Source of the DNA: Ignavibacteriales bacterium
GTDB lineage: Bacteria; Bacteroidota; Ignavibacteria; UBA10030; SZUA-254
Length of the DNA: 64,000 bases
Direction: 5' to 3'
Assembly (NCBI GenBank): GCA_016214905.1
Contig: JACRMQ010000006.1
Span: 540,510 to 604,509 of the forward strand
A program made the position numbers and the translations under genes. Below, piece after piece: positions 27,395-36,813 of the stretch. Under the pieces are notes generated by a model. That model was not told the origin of the DNA, ran no database searches, and worked only from the letters and a program-made list of their open reading frames with translations. The number at the start of each line of letters is the position of its first letter. Position 1 is the first letter of the stretch.

Positions 27395-27425
27395 CAAATA
27401 TAACAACTCTCGATGCCAATAGCAA
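27395..27425 (-). promoter_or_regulatory. Promoter of the rimP-nusA-infB operon
   Basis: Minus-strand TTG (27425-27423), 20 bp, TATATTTG (27402-27395), a match to the Bacteroidota consensus TAnnTTTG. The predicted start is near 27390, about 12 nt before the terminator stem. Confidence 0.7.
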
Positions 27426-27445
27426 GAAATTTAAAAAAATAGTTT

Positions 27446-27901
27446 TTAGGCGTTTTCTTCTTGAAACTCGATAGAATTTTGTTCAAATTCCTTTAGTTTA
27501 TCGCGAAATCGATCATTGACCCTTTTCGATTTGCCAGTAAGTTGATCTAACCAAACATGAACTGATATGTTTTCGGCGATTTTGACATTCGATACAGATT
27601 TTTTGATGAGTCCTTCGAAAGCAAAACTTGAATTTTTAATATATTTGATCCGCGTGTAAACTTTTAGTGAATCATCAAACTGAGCCGGTGAATAGTAATT
27701 AATTTCATTTCTGACTATAACAACTTTCGATGCACCATTAATTTGTTCCGCGGTTACATCAATTTCGATTCGCTTGAGATATTCAATCCGGCCAATCTCA
27801 AAATATTGAAGATATATGGCATTATGAAATATATTTTGCCAATCGACTTCTTAATTCCTTACACGGAGATCGATAATATGTTTAAATAATTCATTATTCA
27901 T
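27446..27901 (-). pseudogene. Hot-dog acyl-CoA thioesterase (YbgC-like), interrupted by an in-frame TAA
   Basis: Reading from ATG 27901, which overlaps the ltaE stop as ATGA, gives MNNELFKHIIDLRVRN, then TAA (27853-27851), then EVDWQNIFHNAIYLQYFEIG and 115 further residues to a normal stop at 27446. The part after the stop is a complete hot-dog thioesterase of the 4-hydroxybenzoyl-CoA thioesterase/YbgC type: HNAIY, FEIGRIEYL, EINYYSPAQFDDSLKVYTRI. In relatives the residue before EVDWQ is commonly aromatic (TAT or TAC), so one base change explains the stop. No Met or usual start codon follows for restart. The frame is otherwise intact, so it is a recent nonsense mutation, a sequence error or readthrough. 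Confidence 0.8.
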
Positions 27902-28935
27902 GAAGGATCAAAGATTGATTGAAATATTTTTGCCGCCTCCATAACTTGATTTTTATCAACATCAAGATGCATGACAGCACGAACTGATGAATCACGTTCC
28001 GGTGTGAGCAATATTCCTTTTTCTTTCAACAGCTTCAACACTTGAGATTGAGTTTTTCCTGTTTCACTTATATCTACGATGACCATGTTAGTTTGAATAT
28101 TCTCAGGAGTGATCTTGAGCTTTTGTATCTTTGATAATTCTTTAGAAAACATTTTTGCATTTTCGTGATCAATCGAAAGTCGGTCGATATTATTTTCTAC
28201 AGCATACATCGCCGCTGCCGCAAGAATGCCAACCTGCCTCATCCCTCCACCAAATATTTTTCTGTACCTGCGCGCTTTCTCAATCACCTGATGGGAACCG
28301 ATGATCATTGAACCGATTGGAGCACCTAAAGCTTTTGAAAAGCAAACTGAAATTGAATCGAAATACTTCGCATAATCACGAACGTGAATTTTAGATGCAA
28401 CAGAGGCATTCCATAATCTCGCTCCATCCAAATGCATCTTTATATTTTGTTCGGCTGCAACATCATATACCTTTTTTATCTCATCAATCGGAATTACCGA
28501 TCCCGCACTTCTGCCATGTGTGTTTTCAATACAGATTAATTTTGTAGGCGGTAAATAATATACCGCCGGTCTTATAGCTTTTTTTATTTGTTCCGCTGTT
28601 ATAACACCGTTATCGCCACGCAACGGTAACATTTGAACACCAGCTAAAAGCGATGGTGCCGCGGTTTCATAAACGAATATATGAGAATCTTCCTCCACAA
28701 TTATTTCGTCTCCCGGTTGTGTATGCAGCTGAATACAAATTTCGTTTCCCATTGTTCCGCTGGGAACAAATAATGCAGCATCTTTCTCGAACATCGAGGC
28801 AATTTTGTTCTGGAGTTTATTTACGGTTGGATCTTCACCGTAAACATCGTCGCCAACTTCCGCATCCATCATCGCGCGCCTCATAGCCTCTGATGGCTTC
28901 GTTACAGTATCGCTTCTAAGATCAATGTATTCCAT
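27898..28935 (-). CDS. ltaE: Low-specificity L-threonine aldolase
   Basis: This PLP enzyme cleaves L-threonine or allo-threonine to glycine and acetaldehyde. The 345-residue protein opens IDLRSDTVTKPSEAMRRAM and GDDVYGEDPTVN, with the PLP lysine in VCFSKALGAPIGSM. Beta-hydroxyaspartate-type aldolases are possible alternatives. It overlaps lnt upstream by 14 bp and the broken thioesterase downstream by four bases. Confidence 0.93.
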   Translation of the reverse strand: MEYIDLRSDTVTKPSEAMRRAMMDAEVGDDVYGEDPTVNKLQNKIASMFEKDAALFVPSGTMGNEICIQLHTQPGDEIIVEEDSHIFVYETAAPSLLAGVQMLPLRGDNGVITAEQIKKAIRPAVYYLPPTKLICIENTHGRSAGSVIPIDEIKKVYDVAAEQNIKMHLDGARLWNASVASKIHVRDYAKYFDSISVCFSKALGAPIGSMIIGSHQVIEKARRYRKIFGGGMRQVGILAAAAMYAVENNIDRLSIDHENAKMFSKELSKIQKLKITPENIQTNMVIVDISETGKTQSQVLKLLKEKGILLTPERDSSVRAVMHLDVDKNQVMEAAKIFQSIFDPS

Positions 28936-30562
28936 GATAATCTCTGCTTCTTAAAGTTTTATAAAATTTGCCGCTGATTGCCGCCATTACGAAAAATAAA
29001 CTTAGCATTACACACATTTCAGCAAGCCAATCTCCATATTCAGTATAAAAAGTTATTTCTTTACTTGCTTTAACATTTTGTGAGAGTATTGTTTTAGTGT
29101 ACAAATCTGATTGCTGCACGATAGTCCCGTACGCATCAATAAAACATGATATACCACCGTTCGCGCACTGCACAACCCATCTTCTATTTTCGACAGCCCG
29201 CATGATGGCAATTTGTTTATGTTGGTAGGCACCGGAAGTATTTCCCCACCAACTATCGTTTGTTATGACAGTCAAGAATTCTGCTCCATTTTTAACAAAT
29301 GTGCGCACAAAAGTTGGAAAAACAGATTCATAGCAAATAAGGTTTGAAAATTTTACGATTCTCCCATTTCGGAGATTAATTTCAAAAACAGTTGTATCTC
29401 TCCCATGACCCCATCCACCTAGTCCGAAATTCCATTCCATGATATCTAAGAAACTTAGTTCCTCCGAAAACGGTACTCTTTCTGCAAAAGGAACTAGAAC
29501 AATTTTTGAATATTTTTGAATATTGCTCTCATGGGGTGACAGCAATATAGAACTATTGAACGAATCATATCTCTCACCGCTTTTGGATATTTTACTGCTT
29601 TGGGGAAAATGATCAGTCGGAGAGTAATAAGCGATATCAGGAATACCCGCTAATAGATGGATATCAAGGTAATCAACTGTTCGTTTTAACTGATTTAAAT
29701 AATAAATATTTTGCGGCTGCAGAATATAAAATGGAATAGCTGTCTCGGGCCATAAAACTAAATCGGGATGAATAGATCGAATATCCTTCGTCTGGTCCTG
29801 TAAGATTTCAAACGGAACTGTAGGATCGCCAGTCCATTTTTCAAATGTATCAATGTTTGGTTGTATTACAGAAATTGAAACATTATTATTTTCTATTGAT
29901 GGTTTCCCATCAAGAAGAATAATTCCATAAATTTTCGGAATGAAGTACATGATTAGTATTGTTGCTATTAACAACATACTCCTTTTTTCAGAAATGTTCC
30001 ATTCTTTCAAAAATAATTTTACAAACAGGAGGAATATCAGAACATTGATCCATAGTATCCAAAAAGATATGCCATACGCACCGGTGATAGATGCCATTTG
30101 AACAACAGATAAATCGTATGTTTGCGTGTTCCCGATGGTAAGCCAAGGAAATCCTAAATCTCCTATTCCGTGAAGATATTCGAATCCGACCCAAATAAAT
30201 GGGAAAGTATATATCGAGATTTTAAAACCAAATTGTTTACGTATGAATAACCATACAAAAACAGGAACAATAAAAAATAGCGGGTGACCGATAATCAGCA
30301 ACAATCCCGCTACCATCATGTACCAATCTTTCAAGTGAACAAAGCCGCCAGCCCAATATGTAGTAATCAGATTGAAAATGAAAATTGTGAAATAAGTGTA
30401 GCGAAATGTGGAACCGTAATTTTCAAGTGTGCTGAGAAGCAGGAAGAAAGGAACGAATGCTATCAACACGGCTACACCTGTCGGTACCGGAGGGAATGAT
30501 AATCCCAATAACAATCCGGATAATAATCCCAAAAATAATTTCATTTTTCTGTTTTCGCTCAC
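28922..30562 (-). CDS. lnt: Apolipoprotein N-acyltransferase, copy 1
   Basis: Lnt adds the third acyl chain to the N-terminal Cys of lipoproteins in the inner membrane. The 546-residue protein has about six to eight membrane helices in the first 215 residues, then a nitrilase domain with the catalytic triad E273 (LWPETAIPF), K353 (KYSKIVLVPFAERVPF) and C410 (LICYESVF), and a last helix at the C-terminus. It overlaps the PAP2 gene by four bases. A second Lnt lies at 34145-35800. Confidence 0.94.
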   Translation of the reverse strand: MSENRKMKLFLGLLSGLLLGLSFPPVPTGVAVLIAFVPFFLLLSTLENYGSTFRYTYFTIFIFNLITTYWAGGFVHLKDWYMMVAGLLLIIGHPLFFIVPVFVWLFIRKQFGFKISIYTFPFIWVGFEYLHGIGDLGFPWLTIGNTQTYDLSVVQMASITGAYGISFWILWINVLIFLLFVKLFLKEWNISEKRSMLLIATILIMYFIPKIYGIILLDGKPSIENNNVSISVIQPNIDTFEKWTGDPTVPFEILQDQTKDIRSIHPDLVLWPETAIPFYILQPQNIYYLNQLKRTVDYLDIHLLAGIPDIAYYSPTDHFPQSSKISKSGERYDSFNSSILLSPHESNIQKYSKIVLVPFAERVPFSEELSFLDIMEWNFGLGGWGHGRDTTVFEINLRNGRIVKFSNLICYESVFPTFVRTFVKNGAEFLTVITNDSWWGNTSGAYQHKQIAIMRAVENRRWVVQCANGGISCFIDAYGTIVQQSDLYTKTILSQNVKASKEITFYTEYGDWLAEMCVMLSLFFVMAAISGKFYKTLRSRDYHGIH

Positions 30563-31149
30563 GACCTAAGATCCAAAAATGGATAGCGGTGAGAAACATG
30601 GTTCCAAGTTTTAATTAAAATTAGTGCGCAGAATGCACCGAGTAAACCTCCGAATAGTATATCTGAAGGATAATGTACGCCAACAAAAACTCGCGACATT
30701 GCCATCAATATTCCATAAGAAAATGCAACCCATTTCCATTTAGGATAATAATATGAAATAAGTGTGGCAAACGCGATATTGTTTGTGGCATGACCAGATG
30801 GAAAAGAATAACCGCCACCACATCCAACCAATAAATGAACAGTTTCAACAACAGGAACACCATTTATTTTTTGACACGGGCGTATTTTTTCAAAATAATT
30901 TTTTAAAATATTTGCACTTAATTGATCTGTTATAATAATTAATATGATTAATAAAAGAGCAACTGTTCTTCCGCGCTTACCCCCCAACCAAAAAAGCAAT
31001 AACCAAAGAGTGATTGCTATCCCTCTTCCTATCCAACTAAGGTTCCAATCTGTAATCGGTGGCATGATGAAATCGAAAAATGGATTTGATAAGGTTTGAT
31101 TAAAGAAACAAAATAACCACTTATCAATGGAATATAAATAATCGATCAT
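30559..31149 (-). CDS. PAP2-family membrane phosphatase
   Basis: The 196-residue membrane protein has the lipid phosphatase motifs KIRPCQ, PSGHAT and SRVFVGVHYPSD, which provide the phosphate-binding and catalytic His residues. Such proteins act as undecaprenyl-pyrophosphate, phosphatidate or phosphatidylglycerophosphate phosphatases. Its neighbours lnt and DedA point to envelope lipid metabolism, and BacA-like lipid carrier recycling is plausible but unproven. Confidence 0.92.
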   Translation of the reverse strand: MIDYLYSIDKWLFCFFNQTLSNPFFDFIMPPITDWNLSWIGRGIAITLWLLLFWLGGKRGRTVALLLIILIIITDQLSANILKNYFEKIRPCQKINGVPVVETVHLLVGCGGGYSFPSGHATNNIAFATLISYYYPKWKWVAFSYGILMAMSRVFVGVHYPSDILFGGLLGAFCALILIKTWNHVSHRYPFLDLRS

Positions 31150-31155
31150 TTTGAA

Positions 31156-31758
31156 TTATTTCTTTTTTTTTAGGAAGAAATATCGTCCTGCGCTTAATGC
31201 CCCGATCAGAACAATAACTATCGTTACAGCTATACTATATGTCTTCAATAAATCACCAACCTGTTCCCAGTGTTGACCGAGTGAGTAGCCTGCATAAACA
31301 AGTATTGCATACCAGAACACCGAACTAATTAACGAAAGAACGGTTGTTCGTTTAAACTCGAGCTCTGACACACCCGCGAAAAAAGAAACAACAGCCCTTG
31401 TGCCTGAGAGAAACCGGTTACCGATAATTAACCAGAATCCCCACTTTTGGAACCATCGTTCAAATCTATGCAAATCATCCAGTTTTATGAATTTTATTTT
31501 CCCCGTTTCTAAAATCGAGTGACCGAACCATTTACCAATCGCGTACATAACCATAAAACCTAATGTGCCGCCAAATGCACCTGCGAGAAATGCGAAAACA
31601 AAGTTTCCCTGTTCCATCCCTGCCAATGCACCGCCGAACACAACAAGTATATCGCTTGGTGCGGGAGGAAATATATTTTCGATGAAGGCAACGACAAATA
31701 TTGTTAAATAGATCCAAGCCGGATCAAGCTTCGCTATTGTTTGTATTAATTCTTCCAA
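31156..31758 (-). CDS. DedA-family membrane protein
   Basis: The 200-residue protein has the DedA pattern: the re-entrant region FIENIFPPAPSDILVVFGGALAG, the NRFLSGTRAVVSFFAGVSEL segment and several membrane helices with a basic C-terminus. DedA proteins include undecaprenyl-phosphate and phospholipid flippases. It starts 24 bp after ispF and precedes the PAP2 gene by 6 bp, so the two may serve the same lipid-carrier cycle (inference). Confidence 0.93.
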   Translation of the reverse strand: MEELIQTIAKLDPAWIYLTIFVVAFIENIFPPAPSDILVVFGGALAGMEQGNFVFAFLAGAFGGTLGFMVMYAIGKWFGHSILETGKIKFIKLDDLHRFERWFQKWGFWLIIGNRFLSGTRAVVSFFAGVSELEFKRTTVLSLISSVFWYAILVYAGYSLGQHWEQVGDLLKTYSIAVTIVIVLIGALSAGRYFFLKKKK

Positions 31759-31782
31759 AGTAATTTCTATCTTTTATAATTA

Positions 31783-32262
31783 TTAAATTCCGCGAATGGA
31801 AACCACAGAATATGCCGCAGCCCCTTCACCCAATCCAATGAATCCCAATTCTTCATTCGTGGTAGCTTTTACAGAGACCTGGTTCACATAGATTCCTAAA
31901 CAATCGGCAATATTCTCCCGCATCTTTTTGATATACGGAGCAACTTTCGGTTGCTGAAGTAGAATTGTCGAATCGATATTGACGATCTCGTAATTATTAG
32001 ATCTTATTAATCCTCCCACATGACGCAAAAGGACAATGCTTGAAACATCCTTAAATCGATTATCGGTGTCCGGAAAATGTTTTCCAATATCTCCCAGTGC
32101 AGCAGCACCCAGCAGAGCATCGGCAATTGCATGACAGAGAACATCCGCATCGGAATGCCCGAGTAAACCTTTAATAAACGGTATTTCAACTCCCCCCAAA
32201 ATCAATTTACGGTTGATTATCATCTTGTGCACATCATAACCAAAACCAACTCGAATATCCAT
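31783..32262 (-). CDS. ispF: 2-C-methyl-D-erythritol 2,4-cyclodiphosphate synthase
   Basis: IspF acts in the MEP pathway to isoprenoid precursors. The 159-residue protein has the zinc-binding GFGYDVHK and [24 protein letters not shown] segments and the C-terminal [15 protein letters not shown]. It is 4 bp after acyP. Isoprenoid synthesis links loosely with the lipid-carrier genes that follow. Confidence 0.97.
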   Translation of the reverse strand: MDIRVGFGYDVHKMIINRKLILGGVEIPFIKGLLGHSDADVLCHAIADALLGAAALGDIGKHFPDTDNRFKDVSSIVLLRHVGGLIRSNNYEIVNIDSTILLQQPKVAPYIKKMRENIADCLGIYVNQVSVKATTNEELGFIGLGEGAAAYSVVSIRGI

Positions 32263-32266
32263 TATT

Positions 32267-32542
32267 TCACTTTTTCTCGAATGATGTATGATTTAAATCT
32301 GAATTTATTATTTGAATTTGCACATCAGTCACTTTTGATGCTCTGGGGCCGATCTTCACCATCTGAATTAGCTCTTCAACTAATGACCTATTTCCCGAAA
32401 CTTCAATTTCAACATTACCGTTAGAAAGGTTCCGTACGTATCCTTTTAATCCTAATCCAATCGCACGTTGGTAGACAAAGTAACGAAATCCGACACCTTG
32501 CACCATCCCTCTAACGATCATATGCACTTGATGTTCATTCAT
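32267..32542 (-). CDS. acyP: Acylphosphatase
   Basis: Acylphosphatase hydrolyses carboxyl-phosphate bonds. The 91-residue protein has [18 protein letters not shown], containing the phosphate-binding Arg, and [17 protein letters not shown] with the catalytic Asn. It is the first gene of the long minus-strand unit down to the broken thioesterase. Confidence 0.96.
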   Translation of the reverse strand: MNEHQVHMIVRGMVQGVGFRYFVYQRAIGLGLKGYVRNLSNGNVEIEVSGNRSLVEELIQMVKIGPRASKVTDVQIQIINSDLNHTSFEKK

Positions 32543-32557
32543 TTATTTTCCGACTAA

Positions 32558-32588
32558 AAAAAATACGAGGAAATTGCATTAAAGTCAA
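32558..32588 (-). promoter_or_regulatory. Promoter of acyP-ispF-dedA-pap2-lnt-ltaE
   Basis: Minus-strand TTG (32588-32586), 20 bp, TATTTTTT (32565-32558), 15 bp before the acyP start. It is divergent from the histidine kinase promoter. Confidence 0.55.
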
Positions 32589-32619
32589 ACATGAATCCTT
32601 TTAATATGAACATACCGAT

Positions 32620-32650
32620 TTGATTATTGCAGAAATGTGAAGTATATTTT
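32620..32650 (+). promoter_or_regulatory. Promoter of the PAS histidine kinase
   Basis: TTG (32620-32622), 20 bp, TATATTTT (32643-32650), 41 bp before the ATG. Confidence 0.65.
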
Positions 32651-32691
32651 GATAGAATTTTCTATAACCCGAATATATTTTTAAATCATAA

Positions 32692-34164
32692 ATGGCAAAA
32701 ACTGTCAATCTAAATCATTCTAAAGATAACGCTCCGTTGCATGATGACGTGCGATATCTTCTCAACGCTCTACCCGATATCATTTACGTGATTTCACGGG
32801 ATGGTAAAATTCTGGAAGGTAACGATGCAGGAATCAATTTATTGAAGAATAACGATACTCCGATTCTTTCGATGCATTTTCGTGATTATTTGCCTCCTGC
32901 ATCTCAAGAACAATTCGCTCAAATACTGAGCCGTTGTTCACAAACGTCTGAGCGACAAAGATTAGAAACTACGTTAGCAATAAAGAATAATAATATTCTG
33001 GATGTGGAGTTATTTTTCAGCACGCTGAATGTACTTAACCATAAGTATTCCGATTGTTATCTGGTTGTTGCACGTGACATTTCAGCACAAAAAAAACAAG
33101 AACTCGATCTGCTACGATTCACGAATTTAGCTCACTTCACCGTAAATCCGATTGAGATAACGGATCAGCACGGCAATATCATATATGTCAACCCTGCTTT
33201 CGAACAAGCCAGCGGTTATTCAAAAGATGAATTGGTCGGAAAAAATCCTAACATTTTCAGCAGCCGCAAGCATCCGAAAAGCTTTTGGCACAAGATGTGG
33301 CAAACTATATCGTCCGGAAAAGTATGGGTAGGAGAAGTTGAGAACCTAAAACGGAACGGAGATCCATTCTACACACAGATTCTCGTCTCGCCAATCATCC
33401 ACCCTGACGGAGAGTTGGTGGGATATTTTGGAATTCATCGCGATATATCTGACCAAAAATATCTTGAGCAACAATTAATTCATGCGCAAAAAATGGAGAG
33501 TATCGGAATGCTTGCCGCCGGATTGGCGCACGAGGTTGGTAATCCGTTAGCGTCAATATCTTCTCTTGTTCAAATCATCCAGCGAACCAGCGAAGATGAA
33601 TTCACACAAGAGAAACTTGAACTTATTAAAAGTCAGGTAAATAGAATTTCAAGAATAATCCGTGACCTTGTAGATTATTCTCGTCGGTCAACATACGAAG
33701 TACAATTGACAGATGTAAATAAGACCATACGCGATGCTATTGAAATTGTAAAGGTAAGTAAAAAAGCAAAAGAGATAACAATAAATTCAAAACTTGAAGA
33801 TAATCTGCCTCCTCTGATGCTTGTCCCTGATCAGATTGAACAAGTATTTATCAATCTGCTGCTGAATGCCGTGGACGCTTTACAGGGAGTAATACCTACT
33901 ATGGAAAATAAAAAACAGATTTATGTTCATTCTACTTTAAGCGAAGACTCTCTCGTCGTCACTGTTGAAGATAGCGGAAAGGGTATTAAGCAAGACGATT
34001 TGTCTAAAATCTTCGAGCCATTTTTTACAACCAAGAAAGTTGGCGAAGGAACAGGATTGGGTTTGTGGGTTAGTTACGGAATAATAAAAAGCTTTAGAGG
34101 TGAAATCCGGGTGAAGAGTCATGAAAATGTAGGTACAACCTTTACTATCTACCTGCCGATATAG
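32692..34164 (+). CDS. Soluble two-PAS sensor histidine kinase
   Basis: The 490-residue protein has no signal peptide or membrane helix. PAS domains span about 18-135 and 145-260 (the latter with [18 protein letters not shown] and a PAC-like [12 protein letters not shown]). The kinase core has H280 in the H-box ([14 protein letters not shown]), the N-box around N392 ([12 protein letters not shown]), G1 DSGKGI, an F-box FEPFFTTK and G2 [16 protein letters not shown] rather than HEIRNPL resembles NtrB-like and sporulation-type kinases. No response regulator follows, and its end overlaps the convergent lnt copy 2 by 20 bp. The signal is unknown; PAS 2 could bind heme or flavin. Confidence 0.95.
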   Translation: MAKTVNLNHSKDNAPLHDDVRYLLNALPDIIYVISRDGKILEGNDAGINLLKNNDTPILSMHFRDYLPPASQEQFAQILSRCSQTSERQRLETTLAIKNNNILDVELFFSTLNVLNHKYSDCYLVVARDISAQKKQELDLLRFTNLAHFTVNPIEITDQHGNIIYVNPAFEQASGYSKDELVGKNPNIFSSRKHPKSFWHKMWQTISSGKVWVGEVENLKRNGDPFYTQILVSPIIHPDGELVGYFGIHRDISDQKYLEQQLIHAQKMESIGMLAAGLAHEVGNPLASISSLVQIIQRTSEDEFTQEKLELIKSQVNRISRIIRDLVDYSRRSTYEVQLTDVNKTIRDAIEIVKVSKKAKEITINSKLEDNLPPLMLVPDQIEQVFINLLLNAVDALQGVIPTMENKKQIYVHSTLSEDSLVVTVEDSGKGIKQDDLSKIFEPFFTTKKVGEGTGLGLWVSYGIIKSFRGEIRVKSHENVGTTFTIYLPI

Positions 34165-35800
34165 ATCCGCGATCTCGCTTTCTCCGATTGATTATTAAAC
34201 TTATGCACGATATTGCGAATAAGAAAAGGAAAATATACCAGCAACCTCTTCCAAGCATGTCACCATGAGCCGTGAAATAAGTTATTTCATTTCTTAACTC
34301 AACCGAGTTTACCAGAATTGTTGCCTCACCGATATCCGTGAAGGAGATCATTCTTCCAAACGGATCGATGAAAGAAGATATTCCACCATTGTTACATCTC
34401 ACCAACCATCGTCTGTTTTCAATTGCTCTGAATATATCGAATTGCAAATGCTGGTACGGACCGGATGTTCTTCCCCACCAATTATCATTCGTAAGCACAA
34501 CAAGAAATTGAGATCCCTTCTGCACGAATCTGGATACGAATTCCGGAAATACTGATTCAAAGCATATCATGACTGAAAATTTTACGTCTGCCATATTCTT
34601 CGGACAGAAAACAAAGACAGTCGTATCCACTCCTTTTCCGTATCCGGACGTTCCAAAATTCCAACGGATAAAATCGAGATTTAGAAAACTCAGTTCTTCT
34701 GCCCAAGGGATTCTTTCAGCAAAAGGTACGAGTAACATTTTATCATATTTTTGAATAACTTCATTGTGAGGTTCCAGTAATACCGCAGAATTGAATACGT
34801 CGTACCTTTGACCTCCCTCAGTATATTTGCTGCTACGAGGCGCCATTGAGATGTCTTTGTACAAAGTCCAATCTGTAACACCGGTAAATAAATTTATGTT
34901 AATCGAATCTACCTGATTTTTAATACGATTGTAAATATCATAATTCGCGGGAAATAATAAATATTTAGGTACGGCAGTTTCGGGCCAAAGAATCAAATCA
35001 ACATTTTCGCTTGCGGCTTGGTTCGATAGGTGCTGCAATATATTTATTTGTTTGTCTAAATCACCGAACCATTTCTCATATGAGTTGATGTTCGGCTGTA
35101 TGACACCGATCTTGATCTTTTCATATTTCCCATCATATACTTCGCTATTGTTTTTTAATATCGTGTAACCGTAGAATTTCGGAATAAAATATATTATGAG
35201 AATCATTAAAATAAATAATAAAGATTTAAGTGAGAACCAAAGCCATTCTTTATTTAATATTTTTGATAAAAAATAAAATGATATGATGTTAATCGATATT
35301 ATCCAGAATGAAACACCGTATACACCGGTAAATGACGCGAATTGAACAGCCGCTAAATCGTAACTTTGCGTGTGCCCTAATGATAACCAAGGAAATCCGA
35401 TTTCAAGTCTAGTTAAAATGTACTCCCACCCAACCCAAATGAATGGAAATGTTATGAGAGAGATATTTCTGCCGAATTGTTTTTTAATAAAATAATGTAA
35501 ACTGATCAAAATAGAGAACCATAATGGGCAAACGATTAGCAACGCCACACCCGTTATCAGAAGATAAATATCTTTATGGATGTGAAAAGCTCCGACCCAA
35601 TAAAGAGTGATGATTGAGAAAATAAAAAATGCGATGAAGCTGAAAAAGAATGTTTCGCGAAAAGTTTTTGAATTATCTATTCCAATTAAAAACGGAATAA
35701 AAACCACGAACGCCAACCAACCGAATTGGAATGGCGGATAAGCTATTCCCAGACAGATTCCAAATATCAATGTAAGCGCTATTTTGATTTTGATACTCAT
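34145..35800 (-). CDS. Apolipoprotein N-acyltransferase, copy 2
   Basis: The 551-residue protein is a full Lnt paralogue with the same architecture as copy 1: N-terminal membrane helices, a nitrilase domain with E274 (LWPETAVPKY), K354 (KYDKMLLVPFAERIPW) and C413 (MICFESVFPEF), and a C-terminal helix. All catalytic residues are kept, so it is probably active. It could favour other lipoproteins or acyl donors. It follows the EamA transporter by 66 bp and its last 20 bp overlap the histidine kinase gene. Confidence 0.92.
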   Translation of the reverse strand: MSIKIKIALTLIFGICLGIAYPPFQFGWLAFVVFIPFLIGIDNSKTFRETFFFSFIAFFIFSIITLYWVGAFHIHKDIYLLITGVALLIVCPLWFSILISLHYFIKKQFGRNISLITFPFIWVGWEYILTRLEIGFPWLSLGHTQSYDLAAVQFASFTGVYGVSFWIISINIISFYFLSKILNKEWLWFSLKSLLFILMILIIYFIPKFYGYTILKNNSEVYDGKYEKIKIGVIQPNINSYEKWFGDLDKQINILQHLSNQAASENVDLILWPETAVPKYLLFPANYDIYNRIKNQVDSININLFTGVTDWTLYKDISMAPRSSKYTEGGQRYDVFNSAVLLEPHNEVIQKYDKMLLVPFAERIPWAEELSFLNLDFIRWNFGTSGYGKGVDTTVFVFCPKNMADVKFSVMICFESVFPEFVSRFVQKGSQFLVVLTNDNWWGRTSGPYQHLQFDIFRAIENRRWLVRCNNGGISSFIDPFGRMISFTDIGEATILVNSVELRNEITYFTAHGDMLGRGCWYIFLFLFAISCISLIINRRKRDRGSISAGR

Positions 35801-35866
35801 ATACGTTACTTCAATTTATTATCTTCGGAATTAATTGATGTATAAAAGATAAGCATTCAAATTATT

Positions 35867-36763
35867 TTACAATAATTCTTTTTTCAGAAACGGAAGATTG
35901 TCTGAGAATTCTGAAACTAGCAGCCCGACTAGAATAATCGCACCACCCATAATTCCAACAACACCGATAATTTCACTTCGAAAATAATACGCAAAGACTG
36001 CAGCAATCACTGGTTCCATAGCAAATATTAAAGCTGCTCTTGTTGGGGTTGTATCACCTTGAAACTGATTTTGAACCCACATTGAGATAATAGTCGCGAA
36101 TATAGTTAAATAAAGCAGCCCTGAAATAAATTGCCATGAAAAAACTATATGTGAGTTTTCGAAAAGAATCGCCGATATTAAACCTAGAATTCCACAAACT
36201 AAAAACTGAATGTATGTCAGCTGTAATTTATCCGGCTCACTCGATGCAAAATCAAGGTAAACGATATAAAATGCGAATAGTCCTGCACATCCCAGTGTCA
36301 ACGCATCGCCGAAATTAAATGAAGATCCTTCCGGTGATGTGAGAAGAAAAAGTCCGAATGCCGCAAAAATAACGCCGATAATGTTTCCGGTCCGCAATGG
36401 TTTCTTTTCCATCTTGAGAAAATGTTGGACAGTGAAATAAACTATCGGTGTTAAAACTACCAGCATACCTGTAAAGAAGGCAGATTTTGAAGCCGTTGTG
36501 TATTGAAGACCTACGGTTTGCAAAGCAAATCCAAAAAATAATAATATTCCTAAAACAGAACCTTTCAACATTGTTGAAAGTGGAATGACCGAGACTCGTT
36601 TGTAAAATAAGATCATAACTATTGCGGCTGAGAGGAAAAAACGCAATGCAGTGTAAGCCAGCGGTGTTGTGTAATCAAGCAGAGATTTGCTTATAACGAA
36701 AGTGCTTCCCCAAATAAAGGTAACCGCCGCCATGTACAACTCGGCTCTATGCTGTTTTGTCAT
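35867..36763 (-). CDS. EamA/DMT-family transporter
   Basis: The 298-residue protein has ten hydrophobic segments in two EamA repeats; WGSTFVISKSLL near the N-terminus and ALIFAMEPVIAAVFAYY in the second repeat are typical. These transporters export amino acids or other metabolites and the substrate cannot be inferred. It follows the DUF362 gene by 50 bp. Confidence 0.92.
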   Translation of the reverse strand: MTKQHRAELYMAAVTFIWGSTFVISKSLLDYTTPLAYTALRFFLSAAIVMILFYKRVSVIPLSTMLKGSVLGILLFFGFALQTVGLQYTTASKSAFFTGMLVVLTPIVYFTVQHFLKMEKKPLRTGNIIGVIFAAFGLFLLTSPEGSSFNFGDALTLGCAGLFAFYIVYLDFASSEPDKLQLTYIQFLVCGILGLISAILFENSHIVFSWQFISGLLYLTIFATIISMWVQNQFQGDTTPTRAALIFAMEPVIAAVFAYYFRSEIIGVVGIMGGAIILVGLLVSEFSDNLPFLKKELL

Positions 36764-36813
36764 GAGTCTGATAAGTTATCATTCAAGGTGATGGTGATAA
36801 ATAATTATCACAA

